Shown: one piece after another, positions 1 to 5,548 of the stretch
Layout: every line of letters begins with the position of its first letter
How positions within the stretch are numbered: the first letter of the stretch is position 1
Source of the DNA: Deltaproteobacteria bacterium
Lineage (GTDB): Bacteria > Myxococcota_A > UBA9160 > SZUA-336
NCBI GenBank assembly: GCA_030673955.1
Contig: DAOVBF010000102.1
Span: forward strand, 1-5,548
Length of the DNA stretch: 5,548 nt
Direction of reading: 5' to 3'
Made by a program: the position numbers and the translations under genes
The notes under the pieces: generated by a model
Databases searched by the model: none
Seen by the model: only the letters and a program-made list of their open reading frames with translations
What the model was told of the DNA's origin: nothing

Positions 1-266
1 ACGTGATGTTCGGCGCCATGACGTTGAACGCCGTCGAGTCGGCGATCTCGAGTGCTAAGTCCGTGCTCGAGCGGGAGGACGCGTCGACGGCTGACCTCAA
101 GGGCCAGATGGACCAGCTCCAGAGCGCGCTCCACAAGGTGAGCCAGGCCCTGTACCAGCAGGAGACCCAGCAGTCGGCTGCTGGTGGCGCGGGGGGCGGC
201 GCGTCCGCGCCGGAGGACAAAGGCGACGGAGACGTGGTGGACGCCGAGTTCACCGAGGAAAAATAG
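1..266 (+). CDS. dnaK: Chaperone DnaK (Hsp70), C-terminal fragment, 5' end outside window
   Basis: This is the last ~88 codons of an Hsp70 chaperone; the ATPase and substrate-binding domains lie upstream of the window. DnaK binds exposed hydrophobic segments of unfolded cytoplasmic proteins in an ATP cycle driven by DnaJ and GrpE. What is visible is a helical lid segment (from about NAVESAISSAKSVLE to LHKVSQALYQQ), then a Gly/Ala-rich flexible linker (GGAGGGA), then the acidic tail ending DVVDAEFTEEK. That tail closely matches the conserved bacterial DnaK terminus DVVDADF/EEV-K and is the strongest evidence. The frame is open to the left edge, so the GTG and ATG at positions 3 and 6 are internal codons rather than starts. 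It lies 24 bases upstream of an hsp20 gene and probably shares its transcript. Any heat-shock promoter would be off-window. Confidence 0.9.
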   Translation, partial: VMFGAMTLNAVESAISSAKSVLEREDASTADLKGQMDQLQSALHKVSQALYQQETQQSAAGGAGGGASAPEDKGDGDVVDAEFTEEK

Positions 267-290
267 GACGCCGGGACGGGATCTAGTTCA

Positions 291-731
291 TTGAATGTCC
301 TGATCGGGAAGGTGGCTCGTGAGCTGGCGGCGCTCGAGGAGCAGCTGGACCGTGCCTTCGAGCGCGCCTTCAGCACGGCGATGCGGCTTCCCGGACGCGG
401 CGACTCCTTCCGGCCCACGATCGACGCGTACGAGACCAAGACGGGCACGGTGGTTCGCGTCGACCTGGCGGGGGTCGACAGCAAGGACATTCGCCTGATC
501 GTCGATGGTGAGTACCTGCAGATCAGCGGGCGCCGCACGGCCACCTACGCTCAGCCCCCTGAGCACCATCTCCAGATGGAGATTCCGCAGGGGAACTTCG
601 AGCGCGTCGTCCGCCTGCGTGTACCCTACGATCCGGAGCGGGTCACGGCAAATCTGGATGCGGGAATCCTGACGATCGAACTTCCGAGCAGGGAGCCCAC
701 GACCCGCAAGATCCCGGTGCGGCCCGCATGA
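291..731 (+). CDS. Small heat-shock protein, Hsp20/alpha-crystallin family
   Basis: This is an ATP-independent holdase of 146 residues, a normal length for the family, which keeps denaturing proteins refoldable for DnaK/ClpB. The N-terminal arm (about 1-38) is helical and variable. The alpha-crystallin domain runs from about residue 40 (FRPTIDAYET, then VVRVDLAGV and DIRLIVDGEYLQISGRR) to about 133. It ends with the signature A-x-x-x-x-G-I-L (A120 to L127). The C-terminal I-x-I/V anchor is I141-P-V143, which normally docks on a neighbouring subunit in the oligomer. The start chosen is TTG at 291, with a GGGA-type Shine-Dalgarno at 278-281, 9 bases upstream. An in-frame GTG at 312 is possible but has its GGGAAG directly abutting it. 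The stop overlaps the lon start by 4 bases (ATGA). In E. coli the related IbpA/IbpB are themselves Lon substrates, so the pairing is functionally sensible. The family call is certain; the exact start is less so. Confidence 0.93.
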   Translation: MNVLIGKVARELAALEEQLDRAFERAFSTAMRLPGRGDSFRPTIDAYETKTGTVVRVDLAGVDSKDIRLIVDGEYLQISGRRTATYAQPPEHHLQMEIPQGNFERVVRLRVPYDPERVTANLDAGILTIELPSREPTTRKIPVRPA

Positions 732-3127
732 CACCCGACGAGCCCACCGGCGACACAGTGGAGTCCGGGTTCGAGACGCCCGTGGGCAACGCGCCTGGAC
801 AGGAGGTGCAGCTGCCCGAGCAGCTACCGGTGCTGCCCCTGCGCAACACCGTCTTGTTTCCAACCCTGATCACACCCATGGTGGCCACGACGGAGCGCGC
901 GAAGCGGCTCATCGACGAGGCGCTCGCCGGAGACCGCCTCCTGGTGGCCGTTGCGGCGCGAGATGCCGAGATCGAGGAGCCCGGACCCGAGGATCTCTAC
1001 GACGTGGGCACAGCGGTGCGCATCCTCCGCATGCTCAAGACGGAAGAGGGAACGCAGCGGCTCTGGGTGCAGGGGATTTGCCGGGTACGGATCCTGGAGC
1101 ACCAATCGACCGAGCCGTACCTCCGTGCGCGGGTGGAAGCGCTCGCGGAGCACGTGCAGCCGGGCCTGGAGGTGGAGGCTCTACAGCGCAATGTGAGCAC
1201 GCAGTTCAGCCAAATTGCCGAAGGCAGCTCCGTGATCCCCGAAGCTGTCCGAGCGTTGGTGATGGGTCTCGAGGACGCCTCGGCGCTGGGCGACGTGGTG
1301 GCCGCGAACCTGGGTCTCTCGCTTGCAGACCGGCAGCAGCTCCTCGAGATGACCGGTGTGCGCGAGCGTCTCGAACGGCTTTCGGAGCATCTCGCGCGCG
1401 AGCAGGAGGTGCGCCGCCTGGAGGAGGAGATCCGCGAGCAAGTCCAGGAGGAGCTCTCGCGTAGCCAGCGCGAATACGTACTCCGTGAGCAGGCCCGCGC
1501 CATTCGGCGTCAGCTGGGCGAGTCCGACAGCCCGGCCGAGCAGGTGGAGGACCTGCGCCAACGGTTGGAGGCGATCATGCTGCCGGAGGAGGTCCGCAAG
1601 CAGGCGCAGCGCGAGCTGGACCGGCTGGCGGCGCTGCCTCCCGGGGCCGTGGAGGCGGGAACGCTGCGCACCTACCTGGAGTGGATCGTCGACCTTCCCT
1701 GGGGCATCGAGTCGGAGGACACGCTCGATGTGCCACGCGCCCGCCAGATTCTGGATGAGGACCACTATGACATCGAGAAGGTCAAGGAGCGCGTTCTCGA
1801 GTTCATCGCGGTCCTGAAGCTGAAGCGCGACATGCGCGGCCCCATCCTCTGCTTCGTGGGTCCGCCCGGTACGGGGAAGACCTCGCTGGGCCGCTCGATC
1901 GCGCGCTCCATGGGCCGCGAGTTCGCGCGTCTGGCCCTCGGCGGGGTGAGGGATGAGGCCGAAATTCGGGGCCATCGTCGCACCTATGTCGCTTCCCAGC
2001 CGGGGCGGATTATCCAGACGCTGCGACGCGTCGGAGCCAAGAATCCCGTCTTCATGCTGGACGAGGTCGACAAGCTCGGTACCGACTTCCGAGGCGATCC
2101 GGCGTCGGCGCTGCTCGAGGTGCTGGATCCCGAGCAGAACCATGCCTTCAGCGATCATTACATCGAGGTTCCGTTTGACCTCTCCAAGGTTCTCTTCATC
2201 GCCACCGCCAACCTTTTGGAGCCGATCCCGCCGGCCCTTCGGGATCGCATGGAGGTCATCGAGGTCCTGGGCTACACCGAAGAGGACAAGCTCGAGATCG
2301 CGAAGCGCTATCTGCTGCCGCGCCAGCTCGAGCGCAACGGCCTGGAGGGCCGCGGGATCGAGTTTACCGATGAAGCGCTCCAGACGGTGATTCGGGGCTA
2401 CACCCGAGAGGCGGGCCTGCGGAACCTCGAGCGCGAGCTGGGCAAGACCGCGCGCAAGCTGGCACGTCGTGTCGTCGAGGAGGATCAGGTGCCGGAGCGC
2501 ATCACTCCCGATGATCTGCACGAGCTACTGGGTCCCGTACGCTTCGAACCCGAGGTGGCCGGGCGGCTGCAGATCCCGGGTGTAGCGGTCGGCCTGGCGG
2601 TCACGGGGGCGGGGGGCGAGATCCTGTTCGTCGAGGCGACACGCATGCCGGGCAAGGGCGAGCTCAAGATCACGGGCTCGTTGGGCGACGTGATGCGCGA
2701 GTCGGCTCAGACCGCGGTCTCGATCGTGCGCTCGCGGGGGCGCGAGCTCGGTATCGACCCCGCGATCTTCTCGACGAGTAATCTGCACATTCACGTTCCG
2801 GCGGGGGCGACCCCCAAGGACGGACCGAGCGCGGGCGTCGCGATCGTGGTGGCCCTCACGAGCCTGCTCCTGGACCGGCCCGTGCCCCCGGACCTGGCGA
2901 TGACGGGGGAGGTCACGCTGCGGGGCAAGGTGCTGCCCGTAGGTGGCATCAAGGAGAAGACCCTGGCCGCGAAGCGGGCAGGGATCGCGCACGTCATCCT
3001 ACCCGCGCGCAACGAAAAGGACCTCGTCGAGATCCCCAAGGACCGCCTGGCCGACATGCAGATCGAACGCGTCGAACGCATCGAAGAGGTCTTGAGCCTC
3101 GTGTTCGGCAAAGAGATCTTCGTATGA
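728..3127 (+). CDS. lon: ATP-dependent protease Lon (LonA type, S16)
   Basis: This is a cytoplasmic homohexameric AAA+ serine protease that unfolds and degrades damaged and regulatory proteins. At 799 residues it is full length for LonA. The substrate-binding N domain begins at about residue 33 (LPVLPLRNTVLFP) and runs to about 205. A charged helical linker follows (about 210-300). The AAA+ module has Walker A GPPGTGKT (378-385, K384), Walker B VFMLDEVD (D445, E446), a sensor-1 Asn in ATAN (N495), an arginine-finger candidate R507 in LRDRMEV and a sensor-2 Arg in GLRNLER (R565). The protease domain (about 610-795) carries the catalytic dyad: S701 in PKDGPSAG and K744 in GGIKEK. Their spacing of 43 equals that of E. 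coli S679/K722, so the enzyme looks active. About 32 Pro/acid-rich residues precede the N domain, more than in E. coli. The ATG overlaps the hsp20 stop by 4 bases and has no strong Shine-Dalgarno, suggesting translational coupling. Confidence 0.98.
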   Translation: MTPDEPTGDTVESGFETPVGNAPGQEVQLPEQLPVLPLRNTVLFPTLITPMVATTERAKRLIDEALAGDRLLVAVAARDAEIEEPGPEDLYDVGTAVRILRMLKTEEGTQRLWVQGICRVRILEHQSTEPYLRARVEALAEHVQPGLEVEALQRNVSTQFSQIAEGSSVIPEAVRALVMGLEDASALGDVVAANLGLSLADRQQLLEMTGVRERLERLSEHLAREQEVRRLEEEIREQVQEELSRSQREYVLREQARAIRRQLGESDSPAEQVEDLRQRLEAIMLPEEVRKQAQRELDRLAALPPGAVEAGTLRTYLEWIVDLPWGIESEDTLDVPRARQILDEDHYDIEKVKERVLEFIAVLKLKRDMRGPILCFVGPPGTGKTSLGRSIARSMGREFARLALGGVRDEAEIRGHRRTYVASQPGRIIQTLRRVGAKNPVFMLDEVDKLGTDFRGDPASALLEVLDPEQNHAFSDHYIEVPFDLSKVLFIATANLLEPIPPALRDRMEVIEVLGYTEEDKLEIAKRYLLPRQLERNGLEGRGIEFTDEALQTVIRGYTREAGLRNLERELGKTARKLARRVVEEDQVPERITPDDLHELLGPVRFEPEVAGRLQIPGVAVGLAVTGAGGEILFVEATRMPGKGELKITGSLGDVMRESAQTAVSIVRSRGRELGIDPAIFSTSNLHIHVPAGATPKDGPSAGVAIVVALTSLLLDRPVPPDLAMTGEVTLRGKVLPVGGIKEKTLAAKRAGIAHVILPARNEKDLVEIPKDRLADMQIERVERIEEVLSLVFGKEIFV

Positions 3128-3906
3128 CACGCCAGGGCCTCCTGGCTGTGCTTCTGCTTCCGCTCTGTGGTTGTCTGGTCCGTGCCTCCACCTACGAGGC
3201 CGAGGTCGCGCGCGCGCAGAGGCTCTCGGAGAAGCTCGAACTGCGCGAGCTCGACATCCGGGAGTTCGAGCGGCGCATTCAGGAGCTGGAGAAGACGGAG
3301 GAGACGCTTAGGCTCGAGCGCGGGTCCCTGACCGAGGAGCGCTTGGCGTTGCACAACGAGCTCGAGGATCTCCGCGAGGGGAACGAGGCACTGCGCGAAG
3401 AGGTCGCGCGTGAACGCAAGGTGCGCCGGAGCCGTGAGGCCGAGATCGAGGAGCTCAGCGGGACCTACCGGAGCCTGGTAGAGCAGCTCGAGGGAGAGCT
3501 CGAGAGCGGAAAGCTCGAGATCCACCGTCTGCGTGGCCGCTTGCAGGTGCGTGCGCTCGACCAAATCCTTTTCGACTCGGGCAGCGCGCGCATCAAGCGC
3601 CAAGGGGAGGAGGTGCTGAGCAAGCTCGCGACACAGCTCAAGAGCCTCCCGGGACACCAGATCCGCGTGGAGGGACACACGGATAATGCGCCGATCGCCA
3701 CGGGGCGCTATCCCTCGAACTGGGAGCTCTCCGTTGCGCGAGCGGCGCGCGTGGTTCGCTTCATGGTCGAGCAGGGGCTCGATCCCGGGAAGCTCTCCGC
3801 TGCGGGGTTCGGCTCGCACCAGCCGATCGCAGAGAACGGGACGCCAGCGGGGCGCTCACGCAACCGTCGTATCGAGATCGTACTCGTTCCCGATCGCGCG
3901 GATTGA
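3124..3906 (+). CDS. OmpA-family peptidoglycan-binding lipoprotein with long coiled coil
   Basis: This 260-residue protein probably sits in the outer membrane and holds the cell wall. The N-terminus is a lipoprotein signal: a short basic n-region (MTRQ), a hydrophobic core and the lipobox L-C-G-C with the acylated Cys at residue 17. Residue 18 is Leu, not Asp, so by the E. coli Lol rule it would be sorted to the outer membrane. Residues about 24-140 are highly charged, Glu/Arg/Leu-rich and heptad-like, predicting a long coiled coil. The OmpA C-terminal domain (about 145-255) shows ILFDSGSARI, GHTDNAPI (D187), the N-W-E-L-S-V-A-R-A block (R206), AAGFG and GRSRNRRIEI. D187 and R206 are the likely diaminopimelate-binding pair. 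The NWELS block resembles MotB-type domains, but there is no transmembrane helix and no motA neighbour. The start overlaps the lon stop by 4 bases (ATGA). The specific role is unknown; a Pal-like or spacer-type wall tether is inferred. Confidence 0.9.
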   Translation: MTRQGLLAVLLLPLCGCLVRASTYEAEVARAQRLSEKLELRELDIREFERRIQELEKTEETLRLERGSLTEERLALHNELEDLREGNEALREEVARERKVRRSREAEIEELSGTYRSLVEQLEGELESGKLEIHRLRGRLQVRALDQILFDSGSARIKRQGEEVLSKLATQLKSLPGHQIRVEGHTDNAPIATGRYPSNWELSVARAARVVRFMVEQGLDPGKLSAAGFGSHQPIAENGTPAGRSRNRRIEIVLVPDRAD

Positions 3907-5186
3907 CGGACCGCGAGCTCCTCGTCGAGCTCTATCGGCGGGCCATCGCAGCGGTCGAGGCGGAGGCTGCGGTGCGGCGCTCGCTGGAGCGCGAGGATCC
4001 CGGGCCGGGGCCGTTCGTGGTTCTCGCGGCCGGCAAAGCGGCGTGTGCCATGGCGCGCGGTGCGCAGACGGTCCTGGGAGCACGCAGCAGGGGCGGCGAG
4101 GTCGTCACCAAGGACGGTCATGCGCTCGTCGTGACGGGCGTCGAGGTGAAGGAGGCTGCTCACCCGCTGCCCGACGCACGCGGCGTTGCCGCGGCCCACG
4201 AGTCGCTCGAGCTGGCACGCGCGTGCGACGCATCGACGTGCCTGTTGGTCCTGCTTTCGGGCGGTGCGTCGGCGCTTTGGACCGCGCCCGTGCCTTCCCT
4301 CGACCTCTCGGATAAGCGCCTGACGAGCGAGCTTCTGATGCGATCCGGTGCGGACATTCGGGCGCTCAACACCGTTCGGAAACACCTCTCGAGGATCAAG
4401 GGTGGTGGTCTCGCGCGCGCGGCGCAGCCCGCACGTGTCCTCACGCTCGCGATCTCCGATGTGGCGGGTGACCGTCCCGAGCTCATCGGTTCCGGCCCCA
4501 CGGTCGGCGACCCGAGCACGTACGCCGAAGCGCTCGCCGCGCTGCGAGCGACGGGCGTTGAGCGCGAGCTCCCCCCATCGGTGTGCGCTCACCTCGAGCG
4601 CGGTCACGCCGGAAGGGAGCCGGAGACACTGAAGCCGGACGACCCGTTGCTGGAGCGGGTGGAGTATCGGCTCGTGGCCTCCTTGAAGGATGCCCTGGAG
4701 GCCGCGGCGAGCTGTGCCGAGGAACGGGGACTCCGCGTCCGGAGGCTGGCGGAGGTGCTCTACGGCGAGGCGCGCGAGCTGGCGCACACGCTCGTGCGAG
4801 AGGTCCGCAGCGCGCGCGAGCAGGGCGTGGAGCTGCTGGTGGCGGGTGGCGAGCCCACCGTCCGGGTGCGCGGAAGTGGGCGCGGCGGGCGCGCCCAGGA
4901 GCTGGCCCTGGCCTTTGCGCTGGCGATGCGTGATGAGCCTGGGGTCACGGCGCTGATTGCAGGGACCGACGGCAGCGACGGCCCGACCGACGCGGCGGGC
5001 GGGCTCGTCGACGGGAGGAGCCTGGCGCACGCCGAGGCGCTGGGACTCGATGCGGCGTCCCACCTGGATCAGAACGATGCTTACCCCTTCCTGCAGGGCA
5101 TCGGGGACCTCTTCGTGACCGGCCCCACCCAAACGAACGTCACCGACCTCGCGCTGGTGCGTGTAAGGAGCGGGGACGTTGGTTAA
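3903..5186 (+). CDS. Glycerate kinase, class II (GckA/TtuD-type, DUF4147 plus MOFRL domains)
   Basis: This cytoplasmic kinase phosphorylates D-glycerate, in this family usually to 2-phosphoglycerate, feeding lower glycolysis, serine-cycle or glyoxylate/tartrate-derived carbon. At 427 residues it is full length. The N-terminal DUF4147 domain (about 5-235) has VLAAGKAACAMA (G44-K45-A46), the AAHPLPD segment (85-91), LLSGGASAL (118-125), the NTVRKHLSRIKGGGLA block (156-171), ISDVAGD (184-190) and IGSGPTVGDPST (195-206). The C-terminal MOFRL domain (about 310-415) has GGEPTV, GRGGRAQELALA, AGTDGSDGPTDAAGG and the closing FVTGPTQTNVTDL. Many relatives have Asn in GGRNQE where this protein has Ala331; the significance is uncertain. 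The start is TTG at 3903, overlapping the lipoprotein stop as TTGA, and the resulting N-terminus (DRELLVELYRRAIAAVEAEAAVRR) fits the family. No dehydrogenase of the glycerate pathway is in view, so substrate assignment rests on family alone. The stop codon lies inside the left arm of an inverted repeat. Confidence 0.93.
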   Translation: MTDRELLVELYRRAIAAVEAEAAVRRSLEREDPGPGPFVVLAAGKAACAMARGAQTVLGARSRGGEVVTKDGHALVVTGVEVKEAAHPLPDARGVAAAHESLELARACDASTCLLVLLSGGASALWTAPVPSLDLSDKRLTSELLMRSGADIRALNTVRKHLSRIKGGGLARAAQPARVLTLAISDVAGDRPELIGSGPTVGDPSTYAEALAALRATGVERELPPSVCAHLERGHAGREPETLKPDDPLLERVEYRLVASLKDALEAAASCAEERGLRVRRLAEVLYGEARELAHTLVREVRSAREQGVELLVAGGEPTVRVRGSGRGGRAQELALAFALAMRDEPGVTALIAGTDGSDGPTDAAGGLVDGRSLAHAEALGLDAASHLDQNDAYPFLQGIGDLFVTGPTQTNVTDLALVRVRSGDVG

Positions 5187-5277
5187 GAAGCCGAGAAACG
5201 CCCGGGGTGCAGGCCGGTCCCCATGCCGCCTGCGAGCGATCTAACGAGCTAAAGTAAACTTCTGAACCAACGTCCCC
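5172..5277. repeat. Long-armed inverted repeat spanning the glycerate kinase stop codon
   Basis: The left arm at 5172-5190 reads GGGGACGTTGGTTAAGAAG and the right arm at 5259-5277 reads CTTCTGAACCAACGTCCCC. The reverse complement of the right arm matches the left arm at 18 of 19 positions; the only mismatch is A5185 against G5264. The arms are 68 bases apart. The left arm holds the last three sense codons of the glycerate kinase except one base, plus its TAA. The right arm ends 8 bases before the next gene's Shine-Dalgarno. The match does not extend outside or inside the arms. In RNA it would form a long stem enclosing a smaller hairpin. No T-run follows either arm, so it is not a classic intrinsic terminator, and I see no flanking target duplication. 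Function unknown. Confidence 0.85.
5209..5233 (+). other. Nested hairpin within the inverted repeat
   Basis: GCAGG (5209-5213) pairs with CCTGC (5229-5233), and after a single bulged C at 5214, CGG (5215-5217) pairs with CCG (5226-5228), leaving an 8-base loop. It sits in the interior of the larger 19-base inverted repeat, so the gap could fold into a two-tier structure. No run of T follows. Eight pairs in GC-rich DNA could arise by chance, so the significance comes mainly from its position. Confidence 0.45.
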
Positions 5278-5285
5278 CGAAGCGG

Positions 5286-5295
5286 AAGGAGGGGG
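5286..5295 (+). promoter_or_regulatory. Strong Shine-Dalgarno for the flavin-reductase-like gene
   Basis: AAGGAGGGGG is a near-ideal anti-16S match. The AGGAGG core (5287-5292) ends 6 bases before TTG at 5299 and 12 bases before the in-frame GTG at 5305, so the spacing favours the TTG start. It is far stronger than the site before any other gene here, in keeping with an independently translated gene. Its G-run can pair with the C-run 5274-5278 of the inverted repeat's right arm, which could mask it. Confidence 0.75.
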
Positions 5296-5298
5296 CTG

Positions 5299-5548
5299 TT
5301 GCCCGTGGATGCCAAGACCTTCAAGCGGGTGCTCGCGAGCTGGGCGAGCGGTGTGGCCGTGGTGACCGCCCGGCACGGTCAGCGCGTGCACGGCATGACC
5401 GTCTCGGCCTTCTGCTCCGTGAGTCTCGACCCGCCCCTCGTTCTGGTGTGTCTCGATAAGACGTCGAACACCCTCAATCTCGTCGAGGAGGGAAAGGTCT
5501 TTTCGGTGAACGTGCTTGCGGAGGGACAGGAGGAGCTCTCGAACCGCT
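5299..5548 (+). CDS. Flavin reductase-like protein (FMN-binding split barrel), 3' end outside window
   Basis: The frame is open from TTG at 5299 to the window edge (83 codons). The family is typically about 150-180 residues, so roughly half is seen. Members bind FMN or FAD and many use NAD(P)H to supply reduced flavin to a two-component monooxygenase (HpaC-like). The visible family pattern is KTFKRVLASWASGVAVVTA (7-24), then GMTVSAFCSVSLDPPLVLVCLD (32-53), KTSNTLNLVEEG, FSVNVLAEGQEELSNR. The GMT-S-AF-SVSLDPP stretch is the characteristic flavin-binding core. The start rests on the Shine-Dalgarno 6 bases upstream; GTG at 5305 is the alternative. It follows the preceding gene by 112 bases containing an inverted repeat, so it is probably not part of the tightly overlapped unit. 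The partner oxygenase, if any, is off-window and the substrate cannot be named. Confidence 0.88.
   Translation, partial: MPVDAKTFKRVLASWASGVAVVTARHGQRVHGMTVSAFCSVSLDPPLVLVCLDKTSNTLNLVEEGKVFSVNVLAEGQEELSNR

Noticed and set aside
295..303. ATG-TCC-TGA mini-frame overlapping the hsp20 start
   Set aside because: It is two codons long and out of frame with hsp20; the family alignment supports the TTG frame and nothing indicates leader-peptide control.
1181..2521. 446-codon open frame on the minus strand opposite lon
   Set aside because: It lies wholly inside lon, whose protein is unambiguous. Long antisense frames are expected in GC-rich genes with strong third-position bias, and the translation shows no recognisable domain.
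2791..3819. 342-codon minus-strand open frame across the lon/lipoprotein junction
   Set aside because: It is a mirror of coding sequence on the + strand, its leucine/glutamate periodicity merely reflects the coiled-coil codons opposite, and it has no domain of its own.
3708..5132. 474-codon open frame on the minus strand opposite the lipoprotein end and glycerate kinase
   Set aside because: It crosses a real gene junction on the other strand, its translation is Arg/Ala/His-rich low-information sequence with no family motif, and the + strand products are clear.
5234..5262. Sigma-70-type promoter in the AT-richer stretch (TAAAGT or TAAACT as -10)
   Set aside because: The -10 candidates match only 4 of 6 consensus bases and no -35-like hexamer stands at 16-18 bases upstream. 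It remains possible but unsupported.
5172..5277. Integron attC-like site or small transposable element for the inverted repeat
   Set aside because: The arms read GTT-first then AAC, opposite to the R''...R' arrangement of attC, and the core does not fit GTTRRRY. No flanking target duplication or transposase was seen, so mobile origin is only a possibility.
5187..5298. Intrinsic terminator for the upstream operon
   Set aside because: Both the nested hairpin and the long stem lack a following T-run; termination here, if any, would need another mechanism.

Overview
The window is a gene-dense, GC-rich stretch of a bacterial chromosome, with every recognisable gene on the + strand. It holds the 3' end of dnaK, a small heat-shock protein gene (Hsp20), a full-length ATP-dependent protease gene (lon), a coiled-coil OmpA-type lipoprotein gene, a class II glycerate kinase gene, and the 5' end of a flavin-reductase-like gene. 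The lipoprotein implies a cell envelope with an outer membrane. The strong third-position GC bias, the frequent TTG starts and the dnaK-hsp20-lon order suggest a high-GC Gram-negative lineage, broadly deltaproteobacterial/Myxococcota-like or a related uncultured phylum. The sequence alone does not fix the taxon.

Layout: positions 1-266 carry the DnaK C-terminal lid and acidic tail. A 24-base gap follows, then hsp20 (291-731). From there three junctions in a row are 4-base stop/start overlaps: hsp20/lon (ATGA at 728), lon/lipoprotein (ATGA at 3124) and lipoprotein/glycerate kinase (TTGA at 3903). This looks like one translationally coupled transcription unit. Its first part is proteostasis: DnaK folds, Hsp20 holds aggregating clients, Lon degrades. 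The second part is an envelope lipoprotein and a carbon-metabolism kinase, neither with an obvious tie to heat shock.

The unit ends at 5186. The 112-base gap before the flavin-reductase gene (TTG start at 5299) holds the least expected structure in the window: a 19-base inverted repeat (18 of 19 matching) whose left arm contains the glycerate kinase stop codon and whose right arm lies just upstream of the next gene's Shine-Dalgarno sequence, with a smaller hairpin nested between the arms. The C-run of the right arm can also pair with the G-run of that Shine-Dalgarno, so two exclusive RNA folds are possible. I see no mobile element, CRISPR array, tRNA or rRNA. The protein genes belong to well-known families; the unusual parts are the gene grouping and the intergenic inverted repeat.
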